DNA of 64,000 nt. Origin: Ctena decussata. Its lineage: Eukaryota; Mollusca; Bivalvia; Lucinida; Lucinidae. The DNA lies in NCBI GenBank assembly GCA_963989385.1, contig OZ022501.1:92488979-92552978 (forward strand), in the 5' to 3' direction. Position 1 is the stretch's first letter, and every line of letters starts with the position of its first letter. Below the pieces are notes generated by a model. The model did no database searches. It saw nothing but the letters and a program-made list of their open reading frames with translations, and was not told the DNA's origin. Of the stretch, positions 46,796 through 56,707 are shown one piece after another. Made by a program: the position numbers and the translations under genes.

Positions 46796-46893
46796 ACTGG
46801 CACTAGCGATTTCACGTTAAAATGGCTATTGCCAGTTGACTAGTAATAGCGATTTTGACGTGAAATGGCTATTACCAGCCGACTGGCACTAGA
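46796..46893. repeat. CCAGTTGACT repeat, partner of 37263-37425
   Basis: Units GCGATTTCACGTTAAAATGG and GCCAGTTGACTAGTAATAGC form an internal near-palindrome and match the repeat left of the BEL region. Confidence 0.65.
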
Positions 46894-47254
46894 CCTTTCC
46901 TAAAAATATACTAATTTACTGTAATCTGCGGTTCAGCTAAAGTTTTCCCATGACTCAAAATACATGGAACCGGCCAGCCTACTGGAATTTCAAAAAAAAA
47001 AAAAAAAAAAAACAAAAAAAAAAAAAACAACGTCATTTTTGTGCTTTTTTATTTTAGCACCGCAGTGTATATGGTGCATGTGGCTATAAGGAAATAGCGC
47101 TGACCTTTAAGAGTAGACCCAATTTTGGACGGACATCTTAAAGGTCTAGGTAGCCAATAGGTCAGAAAAGTTGTGGCGATAAAACACGAAATGTATGCAT
47201 ACAACTCTACGTGATTGCTTGCATGTACTAAGTACTGTTCATTGTATTATATAT

Positions 47255-47490
47255 GAGCCGCGACACGAGAAAACCAACAATGTGGTTGTGCGCCCAGCGC
47301 AGATTCAGATCAGCCTGGGCATCCGCCCAGTCTTACCAGACTATTCGCTAAGCGCTTAGAGGGTAGCTAAGGGTCTGAGTTACCTCCATGCGGACAGCGA
47401 AGACTCTGATCAGACTGGGCGGATGCCCAGGCTGATGTGAGTCTTCGCTGGCCGCACAACCACTTTGTTGATTTTCTCGTGTCGCGGCTC
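47255..47490. mobile_element. Palindromic GAGCCGCG foldback element, copy 6
   Basis: Starts GAGCCGCGACACGAGAAAAC and ends TTTTCTCGTGTCGCGGCTC. The flanks are ATAT on the left and AATT on the right, so the 4-bp duplication is imperfect here. Just before it is an A-rich tract at about 46991-47035. Confidence 0.92.
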
Positions 47491-47621
47491 AATTATGTAC
47501 TTGTATGAGGCAACATATCAAAATCGGCACGCCAAATCACCTTTCTAGGAAATCATTGACACGGCATCGAATCAACTGCACGCTCTGAGCATAACACCTA
47601 ATCACAAAGGCATAGCTTGTA

Positions 47622-48272
47622 ACAGACAGAATTGAGCCACAAGAGGAACACGTGTCCGAGATTTTCATTTAACAGAAAAAAGGCAAATGACTGGACATGA
47701 TTTGAACCGCGACATGTGAAAACCAACAAAGTGATATGTGCACCCAGCAAAGACTCAAATCACCTCTGGCATCTTGCGAGTCTGGTCAGTCTTGGTTGTG
47801 CGCTTTAAGGGTAGCTGAGGGTCTAAGCCGTCCCAAGGCGGCAGTTCTGTTTTGGTTCTTTCTGTTTGTTTCTATGTCTGTTATTGATATATTTTTTATG
47901 ATATTAATGCAAGTCTGGTGACCACCTACACGGGAAATGGCTGTTTACATGGCTGCCGCTGATGATGTCTTTGGTGGTGACTAATTTTGTGTTGTCTTTT
48001 TCCTACATGGTGTCTTGGGTGGGATCTTGGATTGAATTGTGTCAGTTCCTAAGAGCTTTCCTACTCAATTTTCTACGCTAACCCCATGCCGACAGCAAGG
48101 ACTTTAATCAGACTGAGTGGATGTCCAGGCTAATCAGAGTCCTCGCTGGGCGCACATGCCACTTTGTTAGTTTTCTCGTGTCGCGGCTTAAATCATGTCC
48201 AGTCATTTGCCGTTTTTCTGTTAAATGAAAATCTCAGACAAGCATCCCCCTTGTGGTTGAGCTCACTCTGTT
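47622..48272. mobile_element. Expanded GAGCCGCG-type foldback (copy 7) with longer outer arms
   Basis: The inner element runs from GAACCGCGACATGTGAAAAC (47704) to CTCGTGTCGCGGCTT (48189). Outside it, a further 75-80 bp also pair: TTCATTTAACAGAAAAA and GGCAAATGACTGGACATGAT on the left against their complements on the right. The centre holds about 220 bp of T-rich DNA not present in standard copies. Confidence 0.85.
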
Positions 48273-49075
48273 ATCTAACGACATAATTGTCTATCTTAAA
48301 AGCACATCGTCCTTCAATTTCAAAATCAGATCTAACTTGGACCCAACAGCATAACCTACGTGTAAATATGAGCGTCAATATTGAATTTCTTGCACCGCCA
48401 GTAAACATCAATGCTTATCGTGCAGTTTGACTCTTGTTGACAAAATATGCAAATATACAATTTAAGAGGCATTTTGTCGATTATGGTCGCACTGCATAAG
48501 AAACACATTTGTTTATGACAACTTAATATTGACTGAATATAGAGAAAATTAACAGTCAGAAAACTTTTTCTACTCATTCGACCGTATCGTGGGAGATCTT
48601 ACAGCATATGCAAATTAGTTATATTCAGATCAGCCTGGTCACACCCACATTCTGTTCAGAAAATACTCAGGGAAACCGATTCGTCCATGTAGTTTAGAAA
48701 TCAAACTGCACATTCCTCTGAGCATGCACACAGAACCTTGGAGAGGTTTTCTCATTCAGCGGCCCGCCATGCATAAATTTCCCTGCCCTAAGAAACTAAG
48801 AGAACTGCAAGCCGAACACATCCATCGGAATCGACATCGATGTGAGCAAAAATTAGTTAAGAAAGGCCCAATTAATCAACTGCACTGTGGTGTGATGAAT
48901 CCAAAGACAATTCGTGTCACTACATTGCAAAAGGTCAGGTGCTTCGTTACCTGAGAACTTGCCAGAAGTGTTTTGTCTCACGTTATTAGTAACTAAAAAC
49001 AAGAGGAGACAATAAGGATCTAATACCAATTTAATCGTGCAACTTCAGGAAAGTGATTGATGTTGTCTTACTTAC
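48273..49075. other. GPCR intron, nothing recognised
   Basis: No exon, RNA gene or repeat is supported apart from the flanking elements. Confidence 0.5.
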
Positions 49076-49199
49076 CCTGCCAATGAGTATAGGAAAAGCT
49101 AAAAAGAATGATAAAATCCACAAAATGACTATGGCACGGCGTGTTTTACCCACTGTACAAGTATATTTGGCTTTCATTGGATGAACAATGGCATAATAC
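49076..49199 (-). CDS. Class A GPCR exon (ICL2 and TM4)
   Basis: This 124-bp exon has acceptor TCTGTGTTTCAG and donor GTAAGT on the minus strand. Its first base completes the Arg of the E-R-Y motif, followed by YYAIVHPMKAKYTCTVGK, the second intracellular loop with the conserved HP. TM4 follows as IVILWILSFFLAFPILIG, with the conserved Trp and Pro. The intron between this exon and the TM5 exon is about 17 kb and contains the BEL/Pao element. Confidence 0.93.
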
Positions 49200-49255
49200 C
49201 TGAAACACAGAAACCCAAAGTAAAACAAAGGTGGTTCTTAATAAACTGAAATACA

Positions 49256-49399
49256 TACCCAGCAGGCACATTGTGTTGAAATGACGAACGTCGCATCGAC
49301 GTCATTGTTTAAATGACGTTGTACTGACGTCGATGCGACGTAATAACGTCGCATCGACGTCAATACGACGTCATTTCGACGTCATGTGCCTGCTGGGTA
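49256..49399. mobile_element. Palindromic ACCCAGCAGGCACA foldback
   Basis: The left end ACCCAGCAGGCACA and the right end TGTGCCTGCTGGGT are a perfect pair. The interior is repeats of GACGTC and GTCGCATCGACGTC, so several hairpins are possible. It starts 57 bp upstream (in gene sense) of the TM4 exon acceptor. Confidence 0.92.
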
Positions 49400-49404
49400 T
49401 ACAG

Positions 49405-49722
49405 TTGACTCTCATTATTTCAAACACTAATATCTTAAAGTACCCTCTGATATCAAAGAATATAGTTTGGTCTCAATTCTTATTTTTCTTAACATTTTAA
49501 CTCCGGAATTCTCAAACTACGGACATCTCAAAGTAAATTTTGTGGAACCAGAAACTTTTTTTTTTGGAAATATCAGTAGATATTGTCAGGGTCACTGACG
49601 AGGCTTTGTTAGCCGAAACTACGTAGTCTGGCCCATGTTTCTACTTCTGTATGTATTCTCTGCTCTCGAAGGAACTTTTTAAGATCTTAATTCTACTCTA
49701 AGATATCTCGAGTTGACTGTAT
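49405..49722. repeat. Dispersed repeat with 'ctcaaactac..atctcaaagt' motif, copy 1
   Basis: Shares TCTCAAACTACGGACATCTC, AAAGTAAATTTTGTGGAACC and AGTTGACTGTA with 51865-52145 and 62328-62455. An included part (GTCAGGGTCACTGACGAGGC, then GCCCATGTTTCTACTTC) matches segments near 38276 and 39060. Confidence 0.6.
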
Positions 49723-49869
49723 ATACATGTAGACAAAAAGTTATTTCCGTCCCAACAGATACCGGTAATGATTTTCTCCCGACATACAAGCGTTTCGGAA
49801 ACAGCTTAGTTTTCAGGTAAGTCACATTTACTGGCCAAAAGATTTATTTTTTGCTTCAAGTAAGACCAT

Positions 49870-50125
49870 GTGTGAAAGATTGATTGATTGATTGATTGTT
49901 TTTGGTTTAACGGCCCTTTGAGACAGTATTTCAGTCTATATCGGGCCGTCTCCCAGAGAGAGGGAGAAAGAAGAAAGAAAAGATAGACGAGAGAAAAAAT
50001 GTCCAAACACCCCCGCCCGCACCTACTGAAAGCACAGTAGGCTCTTGCCCTACTATAATCCAAATCTGTAGGACGCCCCGGCACTGGAAGTTTCACGCAG
50101 CACCATCGAAACACCCGACCACCCC
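49870..50125 (-). mobile_element. SINE-like repeat ending GGCCGTTAAACC, copy 1
   Basis: On the minus strand the end reads CAAAGGGCCGTTAAACCAAA followed by (AATC)n, a typical SINE tail. The other part has CTACTGTGCTTTCAGTAGGT and a poly-pyrimidine stretch. A diverged copy lies at 56446-56705 in the same orientation. Confidence 0.65.
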
Positions 50126-50417
50126 CATGTGTGAAAGAGAAAGTGCGCTTTGTACAGTCACTAGTGTGACGACACAGATGTTACTGCGCAGTGGACACCT
50201 GCAAAGTTAAGGTTCAGATCATAGCTTCATCACGAAACTGGGTCATTTATTTGCTATAGGCATTCAGCATGTATCGTGTCGGGAGAAACAACTTTGCCGT
50301 TTTCATATTTGCCTTTCTGCTCAAGATTGGGGTTATTTTTTTTTAAAGAAATTGCTCCCCTAGCAGCATATTCTTTCCTGTAAGAATGCACCCTATTTTG
50401 GAAGAGCTTCGCGTCCA

Positions 50418-50639
50418 GGGGCCATATTTATAAAACGACTTAAGTCGTTGCTATGCTGTTGCTAGGGCTGAATCTCTATGAAGGAGGTTCTCTATAACTA
50501 TGAAATTTGCTCTGGAGGAACAGTCTTTTTAGACTGTTCCTCCAGAGTAAATTTCGTAGTTATAGGGAATCTCCTTTATAGAAATGTAGCCCTAGCAACA
50601 GCATAGCAACCACTTAAGTCATTTTATAAATACGGCCCC
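50418..50639. mobile_element. GGGGCCGTATT foldback element, copy 3
   Basis: Ends GGGGCCATATTTATAAAACG and TTTATAAATACGGCCCC, centre GAGGAACAGTCTTTTTAGAC with its complement. Arms carry GTCGTTGCTATGCTGTTGC. Diverged at some positions from copies 1 and 2. Confidence 0.9.
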
Positions 50640-50830
50640 AGGGAAGCAAACAGGAAGTCTCAAAAGTTGATCCCCTAAGCCGATGTAGCATGCTTAGGGA
50701 GAATGGGTACACTTTCAGGGGCAGCAACTCTGCCATTTTAATTCTTTGCCTCGCTTTTCAATAGGAGGCAACACTGATAGGCAAGCATTTGCTCCTCTTG
50801 AAGAAACTATTCTCTTTCAGAATATATATC
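50640..50830. repeat. Dispersed repeat copy ('gcaaacaggaagtc ... gctcctcttgaag')
   Basis: Related to 4070-4222 and 55490-55640: GGGTACACTTTCAGGGGCAG, TTTGCCTCGCTTTTCA and TTTGCTCCTCTTG. Confidence 0.55.
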
Positions 50831-51089
50831 CAATTTCGGAATGGTTTCGTTGTCAAAACAAGCATATAGGATATCTAAAAAAATAGTCCCCTTTGCCAAA
50901 ATAACGAAAAACATGAAGGAGTGTCCACACAATTTAAAATGTGTGTCTGCGTCTCCATAAATTGGCCGCTTATTTTGCAAGGCAGACCATTTTAACGCAT
51001 ACCATTTCCTAATGGAATGTCCGATAGGGCTACCTTAAAGAAAGAATTTGTTCTCTTTTCGGACAACTTTAAGGAATGCTGTCTAACAG

Positions 51090-51345
51090 CAGGTGAAGGG
51101 TCTAGTGGTTAATGACGCTCGGTTATGTCCCAGAAGGTTGCGGGATTGCATCCGGGTTAGGCCAACCGGTGACTGGAAAACTCTCTCTCTGGATTCAGAG
51201 GTAAAAGAGTACCTTTTTGTATCAGGGAAAGGATAAGACAGCAAAACGAGAGGGATGGGTTCCGCCTTTCATATGACCAAAACCTGACAGATACAACGGG
51301 CTTCTAACCCCCAATGCGCCTGCGGCCAACAGACTATGGGAACTC
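51090..51345 (+). mobile_element. SINE with tRNA-like head, copy 3
   Basis: The head has GTCTAGTGGTTAATGACGCT (A-box-like) and GGTTGCGGGATTGCATCC (B-box-like). The body has GACTGGAAAACTCTCTCTCT, GGAAAGGATAAGACAGC and GGGATGGGTTCCGCCTTTCA, matching the other copies of this family. Confidence 0.75.
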
Positions 51346-51687
51346 TAGGGATCTAAGGACACCAACTAATTGTCTTTCAGAGTATTGCAAGTTTGAGGGT
51401 ACAGGTACGACTGACATAGGACAAAAGAGGACAGTCCGTTGTTGTTTGTTTGTTGCAAAACCCTCCATCTTTGTCTCATGTAAGCCATAACTGTACCCTT
51501 AAAACTTGCAATGCTTGTTCTGAGTCTTTAAGATACATGTATGTATTTTGTTACAGGAAAGTGTTCCAAGAGGAATATATCACAAGTTTTGTGGCTAGCG
51601 CAAAACCAACTATACATCAGTATGGACAAGGGCGCCGATAGTAGCCACTGGTAAATGCTATCTTAACGATTTTGTAACATAAAGTAC

Positions 51688-51809
51688 CTTTCTAAGCTCA
51701 TCGATGTTAGTGTTGTAACAGAACAAATCGCTGATACATTCTGTATATAATGTACACTCTTGCACAGGAACTCCCCAAATCGCCAAATATAGGAGAAAAA
51801 TGCAGCAAA
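51688..51809 (-). CDS. Class A GPCR exon (end of TM2, ECL1, TM3)
   Basis: This 122-bp exon has acceptor GTTTTATTTTCAG and donor GTACTT on the minus strand. It encodes FAAFFSYIWRFGEFLCKSVH and then TM3 residues ending SVTTLTSMSLE plus AG. The WxFG..LCK motif of ECL1 with the TM3 disulfide Cys is intact. The junction to 49199 restores E-R-Y, the DRY-box equivalent. The correct frame is not the longest open frame in the interval, so it is easily missed by ORF finding. Exon(s) for the N-terminus, TM1 and most of TM2 were not identified. Confidence 0.9.
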
Positions 51810-51864
51810 CTGAAAATAAAACAAAACCAAGTATACTTTCACATGTGACTGACAGCATTCCTGC

Positions 51865-52145
51865 TATTTCTCATCAACAGTCTACTCTCGATATCTCAAA
51901 GGCGATGTTCATCCCAAACTACTGATATCTCAAAGTAATTTTTCTGGTTCCAGAAAATTTACTTGAGATACAAGTACTTTCATGAAAATTACTTGGAGAT
52001 ATCGGTCGTTTCGGATGACAAGTGTTGAAATGTATGGAAATACAGAAAATATATCCAAACTTTATTTGATATGAGAGGGTACTTTGAGATATCAATATCA
52101 GTGTTCGAGATATCGATAGGTGACTGTATTTTGTTTCATCAAAGT
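51865..52145. repeat. Dispersed repeat with 'atctcaaag..aatttttctgg' motif, copy 2
   Basis: Shares AACTACTGATATCTCAAAGT, GGTTCCAGAAAATTTACTTG and GATAGGTGACTGTA with copies 1 and 3. It includes a near-palindrome around ACTTGAGATACAAGT. Confidence 0.55.
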
Positions 52146-52601
52146 GCATTGGTGAATGAATACACTGTGAGAAGAAATAACTCCCATTTTCTGTTTTTGA
52201 CTCTCTTCTCAATTGAGGTGGGGGTCTACTCCTAAAGAAAAGAATTTGCTCCTAGTGGAGCAAATTCTTTACTTTAGGAATAGACTCCTTCTTGGAAGAA
52301 ATTTCTTCTCCGGAAAACCAAATAGAAAGTCGAGAAAGTTGTTACCATTTGTAAAATGGCAAAAAACGTAAAGTTGTATAACCAAAGCAAGGCCAGCGTT
52401 TGTCACTGGTTCTTAGATGATCCAAGGGCAATGGAATATTATGATTTTGACCACATATCCTGCCCTGCCGGCGAAGGCAAACATAGTAGTTAGATACAGG
52501 AAGAAGGCTTAAGTCCTAAAAGCTAAGATATAACCAAAAGCAGAAAAGGGAGACACACTTATTTATAAATAAAAGTAAAAAGAAATAAATGGGTCAGCCA
52601 G

Positions 52602-52659
52602 TAATCAATCAATAGATCAATCAATCGATCGATCGATCGATCGATCGATCGATCAATCG

Positions 52660-52701
<42 letters not shown>

Positions 52702-52770
52702 CAGTCAGTCAGTCAGTCAGTCAATCAATCAATCAAGCAATCAATCAACAATCAATCAACGACACAGTAG
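52602..52770. repeat. Tetranucleotide microsatellite (ATCA/ATCG/GTCA)n
   Basis: About 170 bp of AATC, GATC and CAGT four-base repeats, with a (GATC)n core at about 52628-52652. Confidence 0.95.
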
Positions 52771-53458
52771 ATCAACCAATCAACATACTAATAAATGCTC
52801 AAAAAAACTGAAAAAAAAATAAAAGAGAAAGTAATTGCTACCAGCCTGCTTGTCTCAATTAAAAGACCAACTGAATTACCCCTACAGTACGTCTAAAAAG
52901 CACATTCAGATGCACTCAGCTTCAAGAGAATAATTGAATTGCTTTTTCAAATACAGTTTATTTAAAAGACTCATTTTCTGTTGCGTTCAATTCTTGAAAA
53001 TACATGTTATTTCAAACAATGAACCCAGTTGTTAACTTTTTTCCTTTACAAAGATGATCTGCACTAAATGGCATACTCGCCCTGAACGTTCTTATAAGGC
53101 CAAAGACGAGCAGTTGTTAGGCAGCTCTATTCAAATACCATCAATCTTATTGTTCTCTTAGGTCCCATAATTACAAGTCAGAAATAATGAGTAAAATTGA
53201 TTGAGCGAAAAATAAACTGGCAAAATAAACAATGATGATATTAATTGAAATTATGGAAGCTTCTTTGAAAATCTGTACTTTAGCGTTAATATCTCATTTT
53301 TTCAGTTGGCAATCGAGGCACTGAGATACTAGAACTGTCAAACTTAAATACTGATACCGAAGGATCGCTAAAACTTAATGGTATACTCAATCGTGTTTAT
53401 GCCATGTATTTGGACAAAATTATATAGGCATACAATGTAGAACGACAACGAATTTTGT
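52771..53458. other. No gene recognised
   Basis: AT-rich. No TM1/TM2-like exon of the receptor was found here on the minus strand. Confidence 0.5.
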
Positions 53459-53537
53459 GGAGGTGTGGTGGGGAGTAGGGTTAGGATCGGGAGGTGGGGG
53501 GGGGGGGGGGAGATGGGGGGGGGGGGGGGGGGGGGGG
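53459..53537. repeat. Long G tracts
   Basis: G-runs of about 14 and over 20 bases sit within an 80-bp G-rich stretch. A G-quadruplex is possible on the plus strand. The run length may be affected by assembly. Confidence 0.85.
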
Positions 53538-53549
53538 CTGCATTGATGG

Positions 53550-53765
53550 CCATCCTATTAATACGATAATCATCCTTTGCTCAACCTTTATATGAGCCGC
53601 GACACGACAAAACCAACAATGTGGTTGTGCGCCCAGCGCAGACTCAGATCAGCCTGTCCATCCTATTAATACGATAATCATCCTTTGCTCAACCTTTATA
53701 TGAGCCGCGACACGACAAAACCAACAATGTGGTTGTGCGTCCAGCGCAGACTCAGATCAGCCTGG
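53550..53765. repeat. Tandem duplication of 108 bp including a foldback end
   Basis: CCATCCTATTAATACGATAA begins at 53550 and again at 53658. The duplicated unit contains the insertion-site flank and the first about 64 bp of the GAGCCGCG element. The units differ at about one base (GCGCCCAG versus GCGTCCAG). Confidence 0.9.
53594..53657. mobile_element. Palindromic GAGCCGCG foldback, truncated copy (8a)
   Basis: Only the first 64 bp of the left arm are present, made by the 108-bp tandem duplication. Confidence 0.9.
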
Positions 53766-53937
53766 GCATCCGCCCAGTCTGATCAGAGTCTTCACTGTCC
53801 ACATGGAGGTAGCTTAGACCCTTAGCTACCCTTTAAGCACTTAGTTAAGAATCTGATCTTACTGGGTGGATGCCCAGGCTGATCTGAGTTTGCGCTGTGC
53901 GCATAACCACATTGTTGGTTTTCTCGTGTCAGGGCTC
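53702..53937. mobile_element. Palindromic GAGCCGCG foldback element, copy 8
   Basis: Full-length 236-bp copy starting GAGCCGCGACACGACAAAAC and ending TCTCGTGTCAGGGCTC, flanked by ATAT on both sides. Confidence 0.93.
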
Positions 53938-54060
53938 ATATGTGATACAATGTTTAGCCGTCGTTTCGAACAGAATACTTGTCCATCCAGATCATTTGGA
54001 TGAGTCCACTTCTAGTTTTATGGGTTTCTTTTCCTTTTCATTGCATTTTGCATTGGAAAT

Positions 54061-54113
54061 GTGCAGACCCTGATCAGACGCCGCGGTCTGCGGCGTCTGA
54101 GCAGGGTCTGCAC
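54061..54113. repeat. GC-rich hairpin
   Basis: GTGCAGACCCTGATCAGACG pairs with CGTCTGAGCAGGGTCTGCAC with one mismatch; the centre CCGCGGTCTGCGG is also self-complementary. It looks like a 53-bp miniature foldback. It is much more GC-rich than its surroundings. Confidence 0.85.
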
Positions 54114-54864
54114 TGTTTATATATATCCTTAAAATGGATTTCCAGTCTAAAAAGGGTTTTAAACAGATTAAACAGATCAAGAAACGATATATCCCATAGA
54201 AGCAAAGGATGCACAAAACAAGATGGTACAACAGGCTTGGTGTTTATAAAGAAATGCAAATGAAGGCTCTTTATTTCAGAATTTTCAAATGAGTCCAGTC
54301 CTAAAGAACCGGAAAAATATAACTTGCACTGTAGTGAAGTACACTCACACTGGTCTTGCACTCAACACAGTAAACGAAGGCACCGTCCATGCCAGCGAAA
54401 ATTTCTGACTACACAACTATATAGTCTGTTTTCACACACTACTTAACCTTAATTTCAAATTATTATTCTTACGGACCCTACAGTTTGATGGATTTCATAG
54501 TCAGACCAGTTTTCCGAATAAATTCCGTCTGGTAGAAATACAGCGCAACCAGCATCCTTTTTCTTTCACCAGTTCCTTGTCATGAGCGTTGTAGTCCGAA
54601 AAATATTTTAAGCCTATTTTTAATATGCATATCAAATAAGTAGAACTTTTGATTCCTTTTTCGATAATCGGAGTTTGGATTGACCATGAAACTTAGCTTC
54701 TGAAACAAACTTACCCTGGCTAGAGGAAAAAGCAAGTTACCTGTACGTTGTCTTCGTTGCCTATGTTGAATGCCAGACCAGTGTGATACTGGCGATACAT
54801 ATTACATGCTGTCTCAAACTCGTATTTTCTCTGCATTCGGTGTTATTGTGAAGAATAAAAAAAT

Positions 54865-55095
54865 GAGCCGGGAAACGACAAAACCAAAAAAGTGGCTTGT
54901 GCGCCCAGCGAAGACTCAGATCAGCCTGTGCATCCGACCAGTCCGACCAGTCTCCGATGTCGGCATGAAGGTAGCTTAGACCCTACACGTTCAGTGCACT
55001 GCAAAGACTCTGATCAGACTGGGCGAATGCCCAGGCTGATCTGAGTCTTCGCTGGGAGCACATGCCACTTTGTTGGTTTGGTCGTATCGCGGCTC
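54865..55095. mobile_element. Palindromic GAGCCGCG foldback element, copy 9
   Basis: Starts GAGCCGGGAAACGACAAAAC and ends GTCGTATCGCGGCTC, flanked by AAAT on both sides. AAAT is not palindromic, so this is a true direct repeat. The sequence is more diverged than most copies. Confidence 0.92.
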
Positions 55096-55397
55096 AAATG
55101 TGCAATATGTCTATTACAAAGGAAATTTATTTGGCTCAGACTGATAGATGTTTGAAGACCACAAAGTCATTGTAAGAACTCATTGAGGTGAAAAGTCACA
55201 GACGCTGCAAATATTAGCAATACATTTCTTGTAAGAGGTTTATATTTAATCCGTTTCCTAAGCTACAGCTGGCGTAGGCAACCAACTATATTTCTAAATA
55301 TCCGTTTCGTGCAGCTACGTATCATAAAAGTATAAAAATTGGGCTAATACATACACATACCGTATCAATCGTATAGATTAAACGGCCCGGGCGCTTT

Positions 55398-55435
55398 GGG
55401 GGGGGGGGGGGGGGGGGGGTTGCGGCGGCGGCGGC
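55398..55435. repeat. G tract followed by (GGC)n
   Basis: A run of more than 20 G is followed by TTGCGGCGGCGGCGGCG. Low-complexity sequence, non-coding. Confidence 0.85.
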
Positions 55436-55489
55436 GTTCTTTAGAGCCTAAATTGTAGTAAAAAAGCCATTGCTAAAATATCTCTAATA

Positions 55490-55640
55490 AACGGTATTAA
55501 TATGAATGGTTATACTTTCAGAGGAAGTAAGTCTACTGTTTTTGCCTCCCTTCTCATTAGAGATGAGATCAACTCTTAAAAGAGAGAATTTCCCCTTTAT
55601 GTGTTCATTTCAAAGATACCTCATCAAGTTTATTAGAGCA
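55490..55640. repeat. Dispersed repeat copy ('tttgcctcccttctcatt')
   Basis: Matches 4070-4222 at GGTTATACTTTCAGAGGAAG and TTTGCCTCCCTTCTCA. Confidence 0.55.
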
Positions 55641-56091
55641 GGGGTGTTTAACAGGATTCATACACATTTACAAATTTTATTCATTGTCAGATATGTTATA
55701 TCATTGTAAGGTTAGCTACAAAGTCAAGTGAAATTTATTTAACGTCGGTGTGATTACAACATGTCAACAAAAGCTCCTACATGTAGGAGCTTTTTCTACC
55801 GACCACAGGCGCTTGAAGTTTAGACTGCAAGACTCTTCAAAATGTCTAAAATCGGAGAGAACATATGTCATTAAAAAATATTATTGTACAGTGTTGTATT
55901 GGGCACTTTAGATGACAAGGTTTAGAAACGTTTCTAAGCTAGAACTTCAAACTCCTGTGCTACCGACTAACAAAACTTAAGACAAAATATTCTATGACAG
56001 TAGAAGAGACTTTCTGTTCGGGAAGCGGTTGACTTTTAAAATTTTACAGCAAAATTAGTATTAAATTTAGAATTTGCTTAATGATAATAGT
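55641..56091. other. No gene recognised
   Basis: A small hairpin AAAGCTCCTACATGTAGGAGCT lies near 55769-55790. Nothing else is supported. Confidence 0.5.
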
Positions 56092-56312
56092 AATTCGAAT
56101 TATGGATATCCATTATTCGATTTATTGATATCTTTAATTCAGTATGGATATCCATTTTACGATTTATGGATATCCATAATTCGAATTATAGATATGCATA
56201 ATTTGAATTATGGATATCCATAAATAATTATAGATATCCATAAATAATTATAGATATCAATAATTCGAATAATGGACATCCATAATTCGAGTTATCGATA
56301 TCAATAAATAGG
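56092..56312. repeat. Tandem palindromic repeat of ATTATGGATATCCATAAT type
   Basis: About ten degenerate units combine TGGATATCCA (palindromic, EcoRV core) with AATTCGAATT (palindromic). Both strands therefore read alike across 220 bp. Confidence 0.9.
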
Positions 56313-56445
56313 GAATATTTAGTAAAACGGCACCCCATATAATCCACGACTTTAAAGGAAACGACGAAATGATAAAACCACACAACACACGTAGAATAAC
56401 AGGAAACTACAATAGAAACAAGGGCTTGGATTATTTAGTGTTAAG

Positions 56446-56705
56446 AACTTGGTTGGTTGATTGTTTTGGGTTAAATGGACCTTTGAGACAGCATTCCAAC
56501 CTACATAACACAGAGAGTGAAAGAAAAAGGAGGAAGGCAAGATAAACGAAACAACTCCACCATGCACCTGTTGCAAGCACAGCACAGGCCCTTGCTGTAC
56601 CTTTGGCAAGTATCAATAGGATACCCAGGCGTCTTCGGCCACTCCAACACCCCCAAATAGTAGGTAATCCCAGGCAACACCATCCGATTTCTGATGCAAG
56701 CAAGA
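56446..56705 (-). mobile_element. SINE-like repeat ending with TTTAACCCAAAACAATC, copy 2
   Basis: Diverged relative of 49870-50125; on the plus strand it begins TTGGTTGATTGTTTTGGGTT and has CCTTTGAGACAGCATTCCA. The far end contains CACCTGTTGCAAGCACAGCA. Confidence 0.6.
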
Positions 56706-56707
56706 CC

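Noticed and set aside
51658..51858. 66-residue minus-strand open frame read in its own frame
   Set aside because: The real coding frame of this interval is different (TM3 exon 51688-51809); the longest open frame is a shadow.
54740..54850. Minus-strand stretch MYRQYHTGLAFNIGNEDNVQ followed by GT as an N-terminal GPCR exon
   Set aside because: It reads like an extracellular segment and is followed by a possible donor, but the acceptor side is poor and there is no independent support.
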